NCBI GenBank assembly: GCA_900555215.1 | Contig: USKR01000009.1 | Span: forward strand, 1-12,876 | Reading direction: 5' to 3' | DNA from: an uncultured Ruminococcus sp. | Lineage (GTDB): Bacteria > Bacillota > Clostridia > Lachnospirales > Lachnospiraceae | DNA length: 12,876 nt | In this document: positions 1 to 7,696 of the stretch, in pieces | Position numbering within the stretch: the first letter of the stretch is position 1 | Layout of the letters: each line of letters begins with the position of its first letter | Position numbers and translations under genes: made by a program | The notes under the pieces: generated by a model | The model's database searches: none | The model's input: the letters and a program-made list of their open reading frames with translations, nothing else | Told to the model about the DNA's origin: nothing

Positions 1-2
1 GA

Positions 3-863
3 GTCGGCATGCTGGAAGCTCATCGGGAGGCATGGGAAAACAGCGGGCGGAAGATCAGGGGTTTTGGAGATATTGCGGTGCTGTACCGGACGAACCATCA
101 GGCGCGCCTTCTGGAGAAATGTCTGCGGAAAGAAGGAATCCCGTATATCGTGGCTGGCAGGGAAGAGTTTCTACAGGAAGAAACTGTGCAGGGCAGTATC
201 TGTTTCTTTCGATATCTGAGGGATGCGGAAGATCTGCCGGCTGCGCAGGAGTGCGCGAAGCTGCTCTGGAAGCTTCCGTGGAATGATATGGCAGCAGAGG
301 TGATCAGAAATGCAGCGGATAAATTCGGCGGAGCTTATCATAAGAAAAAGCCGCAGAAATTCCTGGGGGAATGGATGGCAGAGATGAACCTGGAAAATGA
401 TCAGGCGATGGGACAGTTTGCCGGAATGACGGTATTTTACAGGACCATGGATGAACTCCTGAGCGCTCTGGAGCTTGGCGTGGAGAGTGACCTGAAGCGG
501 TGCGGGAATAAAAAATACACGGCAGAAGCGGTGACTATGATGACGCTCCATGGCTCAAAGGGACTGGAGTTCCCGGCAGTGTTCATCTGCGGGGCGGAAA
601 ACGGATTGATCCCGCTGGAGAGTGAAAAACACCCTTCGGATAAGGAAGAGGAGCGCCGGTTATTTTATGTGGGGATGACCAGGGCAAAAGAAGAGCTGGT
701 CATAACTGCCTCAGGTGAGTTCTCCGAATTCCTTGAAGAACTGAAAAACGGAAAGGGAGAAACAGGCGGGGGGCTTCTGCCTGCCGGCTGCATAAAATGG
801 GAACAGGCAGCGGAAAAGAAAAAGGAAGAGGATTTTCACCAGATGAGTCTCTTTGAACTATAA
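3..863 (+). CDS. UvrD/Rep-family DNA helicase, C-terminal part (5' truncated by window edge)
   Basis: The open frame runs in from the window edge without a stop, so only the C-terminal part is present; the ATG at 9 is internal and is used here only for numbering. Superfamily 1A helicase signatures are in order: motif [11 protein letters not shown] (residues 20-28), motif [15 protein letters not shown] (175-188), and motif [16 protein letters not shown] with the TRA arginine at 225. These belong to the RecA-like 2A domain of UvrD/PcrA/Rep enzymes, which unwind DNA with ATP. The segment between motifs IV and V is short for a full 2B domain. The Walker A and DExx motifs must lie upstream. The protein ends in QMSLFEL (278-284), matching the beta-clamp binding consensus QxxLF. 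It could be a PHP-UvrD fusion protein, but that cannot be judged from this part. The family call is secure; the exact subfamily is not. Confidence 0.88.
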   Translation, partial: VGMLEAHREAWENSGRKIRGFGDIAVLYRTNHQARLLEKCLRKEGIPYIVAGREEFLQEETVQGSICFFRYLRDAEDLPAAQECAKLLWKLPWNDMAAEVIRNAADKFGGAYHKKKPQKFLGEWMAEMNLENDQAMGQFAGMTVFYRTMDELLSALELGVESDLKRCGNKKYTAEAVTMMTLHGSKGLEFPAVFICGAENGLIPLESEKHPSDKEEERRLFYVGMTRAKEELVITASGEFSEFLEELKNGKGETGGGLLPAGCIKWEQAAEKKKEEDFHQMSLFEL

Positions 864-865
864 CA

Positions 866-894
866 TTGACATTCTTCCCTCGATACTTTAGATT
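866..894 (+). promoter_or_regulatory. Sigma-A-type promoter for cvfB
   Basis: A consensus -35 TTGACA (866-871) is followed by a 17-nt spacer and -10 TAGATT (889-894). It starts three bases after the helicase stop and points at the cvfB start, giving a leader of about 60 nt. No intrinsic terminator is visible between helicase and cvfB, so readthrough from the helicase gene is also possible. Confidence 0.7.
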
Positions 895-962
895 AGAGTG
901 AGACGAAAATACCGGGAAAAGCCTGATAAAAAGGAAATGCCCCGAAAAGGAGATCAGTAGAT

Positions 963-1793
963 ATGAGATTAGGAGAAAAACAGGTGCTCACCGTGGTCAA
1001 GGTCGTAGACTTCGGCGTGTACCTCGGAAGTGATGAAGAGCGGGTGCTGCTCCCGAAAAAGCAGGTGCCGGAAGGGATCGAAGCGGGAGACCCGGTGGAA
1101 GTGTTCCTCTATAAAGATTCCTCGGACCGAATGATCGCTACGACGAAGGAACCCAAAATCACCCTTGGACAACTGGCAGTGCTTGAGGTGGCTGACGTGG
1201 GGCGTATCGGAGCGTTTCTCGACTGGGGGCTGGAGAAGGATCTTCTCCTGCCGTTTAAGGAACAGACGGTAAAAGTGGAAAAAGGGGACCGTTGCCTGGT
1301 CAGCCTCTATGTGGACAAGAGCGGACGTCTGTGCGCGACGATGAAAGTGTATCCCCTGCTGCAGACAGATTCCCCATATAAAAAGAATGACATGGTCAGG
1401 GGGACGGTCTATGAGATCAGCCGGGAATTTGGCGTATTTGTCGCTGTAGATAACAAATATTCCGCTCTGATCCCGCGCAGAGAAGTGTATGGCAGGATGT
1501 TTATCGGACAGCAGATAGAAGCGCGGGTGACGGATGTGAAGGCGGACGGAAAACTGGATCTGAGCGTGAGAGGCAGGATTCCTGAGCAGATGGACGAGGA
1601 TGCCCGTATAATCATGGAACGCATCAGTAAGAATGGCGGCTTTCTTCCGTTTACAGATAAGGCGGAACCGGAGAGGATCAAAGCAGAGTTCGGCATGAGC
1701 AAAGCGGCGTTTAAGCGTGCGGTGGGGAGACTGTTAAAGCAGGGAAGGATAACCATAGATGAAAATCAGGGAAAAATCTTGCAATCCAGGTGA
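963..1793 (+). CDS. cvfB: CvfB/YitL-type S1-domain RNA-binding protein
   Basis: This 276-residue protein has the CvfB (YitL) layout: three S1-like OB-fold segments (roughly residues 1-62, 65-130 and 140-205) and a C-terminal winged-helix segment (about 215-270, including FGMSKAAFKRAVGRLLKQGRI). S1 hallmarks are seen in KVVDFGVYL, GRIGAFLDWG and the third repeat YEISREFGVFVAV...ALIPRREV. The length fits the family. CvfB proteins bind RNA and affect expression of virulence and surface genes in staphylococci and streptococci; the role here is unknown. The start is ATG 963 with AAAAGGAGAT about ten bases upstream. It has its own promoter at 866-894. Its last codons overlap the -35 box of the next promoter (1779-1784). 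Confidence 0.88.
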   Translation: MRLGEKQVLTVVKVVDFGVYLGSDEERVLLPKKQVPEGIEAGDPVEVFLYKDSSDRMIATTKEPKITLGQLAVLEVADVGRIGAFLDWGLEKDLLLPFKEQTVKVEKGDRCLVSLYVDKSGRLCATMKVYPLLQTDSPYKKNDMVRGTVYEISREFGVFVAVDNKYSALIPRREVYGRMFIGQQIEARVTDVKADGKLDLSVRGRIPEQMDEDARIIMERISKNGGFLPFTDKAEPERIKAEFGMSKAAFKRAVGRLLKQGRITIDENQGKILQSR

Positions 1794-1806
1794 AATCGGT
1801 TATAAT
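1779..1806 (+). promoter_or_regulatory. Sigma-A-type promoter for the HPr-like gene (and possibly dnaE)
   Basis: The -35 TTGCAA (1779-1784) lies inside the end of cvfB. A 16-nt spacer is followed by a perfect -10 TATAAT (1801-1806). The predicted start at about 1813 leaves a leader of about 95 nt whose first bases form a hairpin (1814-1847). Confidence 0.72.
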
Positions 1807-1813
1807 AGGCATA

Positions 1814-1847
1814 GGAGCGGCTTGCGCGTCAAACGCATTTGTGCTCC
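1814..1847 (+). other. Leader hairpin at predicted transcript 5' end; 9-bp direct repeat downstream
   Basis: GGAGC (1814-1818) pairs with GCTCC (1843-1847), and inside it GCGT (1826-1829) pairs with ACGC (1833-1836) over a CAA loop. No T-run follows, so it is not an intrinsic terminator for cvfB. It starts almost exactly at the predicted transcription start. Downstream in the same leader AAGAACAGT occurs twice (1860-1868 and 1871-1879), one helical turn apart. Confidence 0.45.
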
Positions 1848-1907
1848 GTGACAGATATTAAGAACAGTAAAAGAACAGTTAACAGAGTATAGAAAGGAGA
1901 ACACGAA

Positions 1908-2147
1908 ATGAAAGTTCAGAACATCACAGATATAGAAGGTTTTTTCAAAGTCATTGATTCCTGCAAAGGAAAAGTAGAGCTGGTAACAGGAGAGGGAGAC
2001 AGACTTAACCTGAAGTCAAAGCTGTCCCAGTATGTTTCCATGGCAAATATCTTTTCAAACGGAGAGATTCCGGAGCTGGAGATCATCGCATATGAGAAGG
2101 AAGACACAGATAAACTGATCCATTTTATGATGGAAGGCGCAGAGTAA
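1908..2147 (+). CDS. Small HPr-like protein without an evident phosphorylatable histidine
   Basis: This 79-residue protein starts at ATG 1908, with AAGGAG (1894-1899) eight bases upstream. Length and pattern (an N-terminal beta strand and helix with DIEGFFKVIDSCKGKVELV, then KSKLSQYVSMANIFS, then ELEIIAYEKEDTDKLIHFM) resemble the HPr-like proteins often encoded before dnaE in Clostridia. In true HPr the residue after the first strand is a phosphorylated His; here the only His is near the C terminus (HFM), so ordinary PTS phosphotransfer is unlikely. The HPr link is an inference from pattern and neighbourhood, with no strict motif match. It has its own strong promoter and precedes dnaE by 100 bp, with a possible weak terminator between. 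Function unknown. Confidence 0.75.
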   Translation: MKVQNITDIEGFFKVIDSCKGKVELVTGEGDRLNLKSKLSQYVSMANIFSNGEIPELEIIAYEKEDTDKLIHFMMEGAE

Positions 2148-2195
2148 ACTTCCTTTAGCGGCAGTTGCCTGCCGGATAGAAATGACAGAACAAAC

Positions 2196-2233
2196 AAGGG
2201 CAGTTTCCGAGAAGGGAGCCGCCCTTTTACTTT
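2196..2233 (+). terminator. Weak terminator or attenuator-like hairpin before dnaE
   Basis: CCCTT (2222-2226) can pair with either of two AAGGG copies: 2212-2216, giving a compact 5-bp hairpin with loop AGCCG, or 2196-2200, giving a longer hairpin extended by a C-G pair. The hairpin is followed by TTACTTT. The T-run is interrupted, so termination would be partial. It sits between the HPr-like gene and the dnaE ribosome binding site (GAGGTGA, 2238-2244). Confidence 0.4.
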
Positions 2234-2247
2234 AGCTGAGGTGAGAG

Positions 2248-5200
2248 ATGAGTTTTGTACATTTGCACGTCCATACAGAATACAGTCTTCTGGATGGCTC
2301 GAATAAGATAAAAGAATATGTTTCCAGAGTGAAAGAGCTCGGGATGGACAGTGCGGCGATCACAGACCATGGCGTGATGTACGGTGTGATCGATTTCTAC
2401 AGGGAAGCGCGCCGGCAGGGAATCAACCCGATCCTGGGATGCGAAGTCTATGTGGCGCCGAACTCCCGCTTTGACCGTGAAGTTACGGGCGGAGACGACA
2501 GATATTATCACCTGGTTCTTCTGGCTGAAAACAATAAAGGCTATGCAAATCTCATGAAAATCGTATCAAAAGGCTTTGTAGAGGGATACTATTATAAGCC
2601 CCGCGTTGATAAAGCGCTTTTGAGGGAATATCATGAAGGCATTATCGCGCTGAGCGCGTGCCTGGCGGGAGAAGTGCAGCGTTATATCGTGAAGGGACTT
2701 TATGACGAGGCGGTAAAAACAGCGCTGGAATATCAGGATATCTTCGGCGAGGGCAATTATTTCCTCGAACTGCAGGATCATGGAATTCCGGATCAGGCGC
2801 TGGTAAACCAGCAGCTTTTGAAAATGTCACAGGAGACGGGGATCGAGCTGGCGGCGACCAATGATGTCCATTACACATATGCGGAAGATGCGAAACCGCA
2901 CGATATACTGCTCTGCATACAGACAGGGAAGAAGCTCTCTGATGAAAACAGGATGCGGTATGAGGGCGGACAGTATTATGTGAAATCTCCGGAAGAGATG
3001 GAGAAGCTGTTCCCCTATGCCCTCCAGGCGCTGGACAATACACAGAGGATCGCAGACCGGTGCCGCGTGGAGATCGAGTTCGGAGTCACGAAGCTGCCGA
3101 AGTATGACGTCCCGGACGGACTGACTTCCTGGGACTATCTTCAGAAACTTTGTTATGAAGGGCTTGAGAAGCGTTACGGAGAACCGTCCCGGGAGCTTAA
3201 GGACAGACTGGCGTATGAGCTGGATACGATCCGGAACATGGGGTATGTAGATTACTTCCTCATTGTGTGGGACTTTATTAAATACGCTAAGGATCACGGC
3301 ATTGCAGTAGGACCCGGGCGCGGATCAGCCGCAGGAAGCATTGTTTCTTACTGTCTGGGCATTACCACCATCGATCCGATCCGTTATCAGCTTCTGTTTG
3401 AGCGGTTCCTCAATCCGGAACGTGTGTCCATGCCGGATATCGACGTGGATTTCTGCTTTGAGCGCAGGCAGGAAGTGATCGATTATGTCGTACGCAAGTA
3501 CGGGAAAGACCGTGTCGTCCAGATCGTTACGTTCGGAACGCTTGCCGCCCGGGGCGTCATCCGGGATGTGGGAAGGGTTATGGACCTGCCGTATGCATTT
3601 GTAGACAGCATTGCCAAAATGATCCCCCAGGAACTGAATATAACGATCGACAAGGCCTTGAAGGAAAATCCGGAGCTGAGGCAGACCTATGAAAATGACG
3701 AGCAGGTGAAGAACCTCATCGATATGGCGAAACGTCTGGAAGGGCTTCCGCGACACAGTTCCATGCATGCGGCGGGCGTGGTCATCAGCCAGAAATCTGT
3801 GGATGAATATGTGCCTCTTTCCCGGGCCGCGGACGGTACGATCACTACACAGTTTACCATGACGACTCTGGAAGAGCTGGGTCTGCTGAAGATGGATTTC
3901 CTGGGGCTGCGTACCCTGACCGTGATCCAGAACGCTGTCCGGATGGCGGGAAAGAAAAATCCGTCTATTGATATGGAGAAGATTGATTATAACGATGCAA
4001 AGGTACTGGACTACATCGGGACGGGAAAGACTGACGGTATCTTCCAGCTTGAGAGCGCGGGGATGAAGAGCTTTATGAAGGAACTGAAACCCCACAGCCT
4101 TGAAGATATCATTGCCGGCATCTCACTGTACCGTCCGGGTCCCATGGACTTTATCCCGCAGTATATCCGTGGGAAGAATGACGCATCGTCTATCGCGTAT
4201 GACTGTCCCCAGCTTGAACCGATCCTTGAGCCGACATACGGGTGTATCGTGTACCAGGAGCAGGTCATGCAGATCGTGCGCGACCTGGCAGGATATACGC
4301 TTGGAAGGAGCGATCTCCTGCGCCGCGCCATGTCCAAGAAAAAAGGCGATGTCATGCAGAAAGAACGACAGATCTTTGTCTACGGGGATGAAGCGGCGAA
4401 TGTGCCGGGCTGCGTGAAGAATGGGATCGATGAGAAGACTGCGAATAAGATCTACGATGAGATGATCGATTTTGCAAAGTATGCGTTTAATAAATCCCAT
4501 GCGGCGGCATATGCGGTTGTGGCATATCAGACCGCATGGCTGAAATATTATTATCCGGTGGAGTTCATGGCTGCGCTCATGACGTCAGTGATAGAAAATC
4601 CGCCGAAAGTGGCTGAGTATATTTACAGCTGCCGGCAGATGGGCATCCGGATACTGCCTCCGGATATCAATAAAGGTGAAGCAGATTTTTCCGTTGACGG
4701 AGAAAATATCCGCTACGGGCTTGCTGCGATCAAGAGCATCGGGCGTCCTGTCGTGCAGGCGGTGATCGAGGAGCGGAATACATTCGGACCGTTTAAGAAT
4801 CTGGAGGACTTCATCACCAGGATGTCATCAAAAGATGCTCTCAATAAAAGAGCGATCGAGAACTTTATCAAAGCCGGCGCTCTTGATACACTGGGCGGCA
4901 CGAGAAAGCAGTTCATGAGCATCTATATACAGATCGTGGATCATGTGAACCAGGAGAAGAAATACTCTATGTCGGGTCAGATGAGCCTTTTTGACCTTGC
5001 GGGAGAGGAAGAAAAAGCGGATTTCCAGATCCGCATGCCGGATGTGGGAGAGTATGCCAAGGAAAATCTGCTTGCATTTGAGAAGGAAGTGCTGGGAATC
5101 TATATCAGCGGACATCCTCTGGAAGAGTATGAGGACAAATGGAGGAAATCGATCTCTGCGACCACCCTGGATTTTCAGCCGGATGAGGAGACGGGCAGAA

Positions 5201-5721
5201 CAAAGGTGCGTGACGGTTCTAAACAGATCATAGGCGGCATGATCACCGATAAGACAGTGAAGCATACAAGGACGAACCAGATGATGGCCTTTGTGACCGT
5301 GGAAGATCTGCTCGGCACGGTTGAGGTTGTTGTATTTCCAAGGGATTATGAGGCAAACAGAGAATTTCTCGAGGTGGACAGTAAGGTGTTTATACGCGGG
5401 CGTGTGTCAGAGGAGGATGAGAAAGCGAGTAAACTGATCTGTGAGAAGGTGATCCCCTTTGAAAGGACAAAACGCGAGCTGTGGATCCAGTTCCCTGATA
5501 AAGATACTTATCTTGACGAAGAGCAGATCGTGTACGGGTATCTGGCAGATTCTGAAGGCAATGACGAAGTGGTGATCTATTGCGCGAAAGAACGGGCGGT
5601 CAAGCGTCTGCCCAGAAACCGGAATATCCGTATCAATGACCAGGTTTTGAGCAGACTGATGAATCATTTCGGAGAGAGCCGTGTAAAAGTGGTGGAAAAA
5701 GCTATTGAAAACCACTTCTAA
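2248..5721 (+). CDS. dnaE: DNA polymerase III alpha subunit (DnaE) with an intact PHP domain
   Basis: This 1157-residue C-family polymerase is near the E. coli DnaE length of 1160. The N-terminal PHP domain (about 1-270) begins HLHVHTEYSLLDG and keeps all expected metal ligands: H7, H9, D16, H41, E66, H88, C138, D206, H208. The polymerase core has GPGRGSAAGS and the catalytic MPDIDVDF (D397, D399), with the third aspartate at D550 in KMDFLGLRTL. QMSLF (911-915) sits where E. coli DnaE carries its internal clamp-binding motif. An OB-fold segment (about 993-1070, IIGGMITDKTVKHTRTNQMM onward) and a short tail follow. The start is ATG 2248 with GAGGTGA upstream. The protein copies DNA at the replication fork. 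Clostridia usually also have PolC, so this may be the second replicative polymerase; PolC is not in the window. Confidence 0.97.
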   Translation: MSFVHLHVHTEYSLLDGSNKIKEYVSRVKELGMDSAAITDHGVMYGVIDFYREARRQGINPILGCEVYVAPNSRFDREVTGGDDRYYHLVLLAENNKGYANLMKIVSKGFVEGYYYKPRVDKALLREYHEGIIALSACLAGEVQRYIVKGLYDEAVKTALEYQDIFGEGNYFLELQDHGIPDQALVNQQLLKMSQETGIELAATNDVHYTYAEDAKPHDILLCIQTGKKLSDENRMRYEGGQYYVKSPEEMEKLFPYALQALDNTQRIADRCRVEIEFGVTKLPKYDVPDGLTSWDYLQKLCYEGLEKRYGEPSRELKDRLAYELDTIRNMGYVDYFLIVWDFIKYAKDHGIAVGPGRGSAAGSIVSYCLGITTIDPIRYQLLFERFLNPERVSMPDIDVDFCFERRQEVIDYVVRKYGKDRVVQIVTFGTLAARGVIRDVGRVMDLPYAFVDSIAKMIPQELNITIDKALKENPELRQTYENDEQVKNLIDMAKRLEGLPRHSSMHAAGVVISQKSVDEYVPLSRAADGTITTQFTMTTLEELGLLKMDFLGLRTLTVIQNAVRMAGKKNPSIDMEKIDYNDAKVLDYIGTGKTDGIFQLESAGMKSFMKELKPHSLEDIIAGISLYRPGPMDFIPQYIRGKNDASSIAYDCPQLEPILEPTYGCIVYQEQVMQIVRDLAGYTLGRSDLLRRAMSKKKGDVMQKERQIFVYGDEAANVPGCVKNGIDEKTANKIYDEMIDFAKYAFNKSHAAAYAVVAYQTAWLKYYYPVEFMAALMTSVIENPPKVAEYIYSCRQMGIRILPPDINKGEADFSVDGENIRYGLAAIKSIGRPVVQAVIEERNTFGPFKNLEDFITRMSSKDALNKRAIENFIKAGALDTLGGTRKQFMSIYIQIVDHVNQEKKYSMSGQMSLFDLAGEEEKADFQIRMPDVGEYAKENLLAFEKEVLGIYISGHPLEEYEDKWRKSISATTLDFQPDEETGRTKVRDGSKQIIGGMITDKTVKHTRTNQMMAFVTVEDLLGTVEVVVFPRDYEANREFLEVDSKVFIRGRVSEEDEKASKLICEKVIPFERTKRELWIQFPDKDTYLDEEQIVYGYLADSEGNDEVVIYCAKERAVKRLPRNRNIRINDQVLSRLMNHFGESRVKVVEKAIENHF

Positions 5722-5733
5722 ATAGGGTAGAAT
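5705..5733 (+). promoter_or_regulatory. Sigma-A-type promoter for pfkA-murI-DUF1934, overlapping the end of dnaE
   Basis: TTGAAA (5705-5710) lies in the last dnaE codons. A 17-nt spacer is followed by TAGAAT (5728-5733), just after the dnaE stop (5719-5721). The predicted start at about 5740 gives a leader of about 78 nt. A second pair, TTGACA (5771-5776) and TTTAAA (5794-5799), has good spacing but would start transcription at the pfkA ribosome binding site, so it is less likely. Confidence 0.65.
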
Positions 5734-5740
5734 AATTTCG

Positions 5741-5764
5741 AAATTGTTAAAAAATTTACAATTT
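5741..5764 (+). other. AT-rich leader hairpin at the predicted pfkA transcript 5' end
   Basis: AAATTGT (5741-5747) pairs fully with ACAATTT (5758-5764) over a 10-nt A/T loop, then two more T and a G-run. It begins at the predicted transcription start. It could also be a weak dnaE terminator, but the all-A/T stem with one G-C pair would be poor at that. Confidence 0.4.
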
Positions 5765-5817
5765 TTGGGTTTGACAGTTATCTGACTTTGACTTTTAAAG
5801 GAAAGGTGGAAAAAATC

Positions 5818-6837
5818 ATGGCAGAGAACAGTATGATGGACAAAGAAAAATATTTAGATGAGATCGAAGACAGCATCCGTACGATCGGCGTCCTGACCAG
5901 CGGCGGAGACGCCCCGGGGATGAACGCTGCGATCCGTGCCGTTGTAAGAAGAGCTCTTTCAAAGGGATTAAAAGTGCGCGGCATCCGCAGAGGCTATCAC
6001 GGTCTTCTTAAAGAAGAGATCATAGATCTTTCCGCACGGGACGTGTCTGATACGATACAGCGCGGAGGAACGATCCTGCAGACTGCGCGCTGCAAATCAA
6101 TGAGAACAGAAGAAGGACAGCAGAAAGCAGCTGCGATCTGTAAGAAATACGGCATCGATGGCCTTGTAGTCATCGGCGGCGACGGATCATTTGCAGGTGC
6201 TCAGAAGCTGGCGAACCTGGGAGTAAATACGATCGGCGTGCCGGGAACGATCGATCTGGATATTGCCTGCACAGATTATACGATCGGTTTTGATACCGCA
6301 GTTAATACAGCGATGGAAGCGATCGACAAAGTGCGCGATACATCTACATCACATGAGAGATGCAGTATTATCGAGGTTATGGGACGTGACGCGGGATATC
6401 TGGCACTGTGGTGCGGTATCGCCAACGGAGCAGAACGTATTCTGATGCCGGAGGAGCATGATTTTGACGAGCAGGCGCTGATCGAGGATATTATGAAGAA
6501 CAAGAAGCGCGGCAAAAAGAACTATATCATCATCAATGCCGAGGGTATCGGTGATTCCATCAATATGGCAAAAAGAATCGAGGAAGCAACAGGCATTGAG
6601 ACGAGAGCGACTATCCTGGGACACATGCAGCGCGGCGGAAGCCCGACATGTAAAGACAGGGTATATGCTTCTATCATGGGAGCGATGGCTGTGGATCTTC
6701 TCTGCCAGGGCAAGACAAACCGCGTAGTCGGATACAAGAACGGACAGTATGTGGACTATGATATCGAAGAAGCTCTCGCAATGAAGAAGACAATCTCAGA
6801 TTACCAGTATAATATCGCAAAATCACTTGCAATTTAA
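5818..6837 (+). CDS. pfkA: ATP-dependent 6-phosphofructokinase
   Basis: PfkA phosphorylates fructose 6-phosphate to fructose 1,6-bisphosphate, the committed step of glycolysis, in the cytoplasm. The 339 residues carry TIGVLTSGGDAPGMNAAIR (22-40), the nucleotide-binding GGDGS (D122-G123) and PGTIDLD (142-148) with catalytic D146 and D148, then DTAVNTAMEAIDKVRDTSTSH and MGRDAGYLAL. Gly at GGDGS and at PGTID (not Asp and Lys) points to ATP, not pyrophosphate, as donor. The position between the two aspartates is Leu where E. coli has Asn, a variant I associate with clostridial enzymes. ATG 5818 is chosen over an in-frame TTG at 5788 because AAGGTGG (5803-5809) lies eight bases before it. murI follows after 28 bp. 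Confidence 0.96.
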   Translation: MAENSMMDKEKYLDEIEDSIRTIGVLTSGGDAPGMNAAIRAVVRRALSKGLKVRGIRRGYHGLLKEEIIDLSARDVSDTIQRGGTILQTARCKSMRTEEGQQKAAAICKKYGIDGLVVIGGDGSFAGAQKLANLGVNTIGVPGTIDLDIACTDYTIGFDTAVNTAMEAIDKVRDTSTSHERCSIIEVMGRDAGYLALWCGIANGAERILMPEEHDFDEQALIEDIMKNKKRGKKNYIIINAEGIGDSINMAKRIEEATGIETRATILGHMQRGGSPTCKDRVYASIMGAMAVDLLCQGKTNRVVGYKNGQYVDYDIEEALAMKKTISDYQYNIAKSLAI

Positions 6838-6865
6838 TCAGAGCAGGGTCAGGAGAGATCAGGAC

Positions 6866-7693
6866 GTGAATATAGAAAACAGGAAGACAGCGCCGGTAGG
6901 CGTGTTTGATTCCGGAGTAGGGGGGCTGACAGTGGCGAGAGAAATCGCCCGTCAGCTCCCTGACGAAAATATCATATATTTTGGAGATACCGCGCGCGTG
7001 CCGTACGGAAGCAAATCTCAGAACACGATCATCCGGTTCTCGGAGCAGATCATCCGTTTTCTTAAGACAAAAGAAGTCAAGGCGATCGTTATTGCGTGCA
7101 ATACAGCGAGCGCGCTCGCTCTGGATGCGGTGCGGGACGAATTTGACATTCCGATCCTGGGCGTGGTGATCCCGGGCGCAAGGGCTGCTGTGGAGGCGAC
7201 CAGGAACAAAAAGGTGGGAGTTGTCGGGACAGACGCCACGGTGCAGAGCGGGATGTATACTAAGGTCATCCATGAGATGGCTCCGGATGTCACGGTCATT
7301 GAGAAAGCCTGTCCTCTTTTTGTGCCTTTGGTGGAAGAAGGGTTTAAGGAACATGTGGTGACCCGGGAAGTGATCGAGTATTACCTGGAATCCATGCGCA
7401 GCACAGACATTGACGCAATGATACTCGGGTGTACGCATTATCCTCTTCTCCGTTCAAAGATCCGTGATTATATGGGCGAGAGGATACAGATCGTTAATCC
7501 GGCGTATGAGACGGCAATGGATCTGAAAAAACTGCTGCATGAGATGAATATGGAAAATGACGGATCAGATGCACGGCACAGCAGGTATTCATTCTATGTG
7601 AGCGATGCGGCGGAGAAATTCCGCAGATTTGCGAACACGGTCATGCCATTTGATGTGCCGACCACAAATGTGGTAAATATTGAGGAGTATTAA
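6866..7693 (+). CDS. murI: Glutamate racemase
   Basis: MurI interconverts L- and D-glutamate, supplying D-Glu for UDP-MurNAc-peptide synthesis. The 275-residue product has the family motifs in order: GVFDSGVGGLTV with the acid/base D15, YFGDTARVPYGSKS, IACNTAS with catalytic C78, ILGVVIPGARAAV, KVGVVGTDATVQSGMY, CPLFVPLVEEG, and LGCTHYPLL with the second catalytic C189 and H191. The start is GTG 6866 with AGGAGAG (6851-6857) eight bases upstream; the in-frame TTG at 6827 overlaps the end of pfkA and has no Shine-Dalgarno. No promoter is visible in the 28-bp gap after pfkA, so cotranscription is likely. The DUF1934 gene starts 3 bp after the stop, with its ribosome binding site inside murI. 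Confidence 0.95.
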   Translation: MNIENRKTAPVGVFDSGVGGLTVAREIARQLPDENIIYFGDTARVPYGSKSQNTIIRFSEQIIRFLKTKEVKAIVIACNTASALALDAVRDEFDIPILGVVIPGARAAVEATRNKKVGVVGTDATVQSGMYTKVIHEMAPDVTVIEKACPLFVPLVEEGFKEHVVTREVIEYYLESMRSTDIDAMILGCTHYPLLRSKIRDYMGERIQIVNPAYETAMDLKKLLHEMNMENDGSDARHSRYSFYVSDAAEKFRRFANTVMPFDVPTTNVVNIEEY

Positions 7694-7696
7694 TTA

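Noticed and set aside
3325-4095. Long minus-strand frame of 256 codons
   Set aside because: Antisense shadow of the dnaE polymerase core; codon periodicity belongs to dnaE and the translation has no domain.
5771-5799. Second promoter-like pair TTGACA/TTTAAA before pfkA
   Set aside because: Its start point would fall at or inside the Shine-Dalgarno; the pair at 5705-5733 fits better. It is not fully excluded.
5788-5817. TTG start giving a 10-residue N-terminal extension of PfkA
   Set aside because: The strong ribosome site at 5803-5809 serves ATG 5818; nothing suitable precedes the TTG.
6241-6261. Leu in place of Asn in the PfkA TIDND motif as loss of function
   Set aside because: Both catalytic aspartates remain and I recall the TIDLD form in clostridial enzymes, so it looks like a normal family variant.
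6827-6865. TTG start for MurI overlapping pfkA
   Set aside because: GTG 6866 has AGGAGAG at the right distance and gives the usual N terminus.
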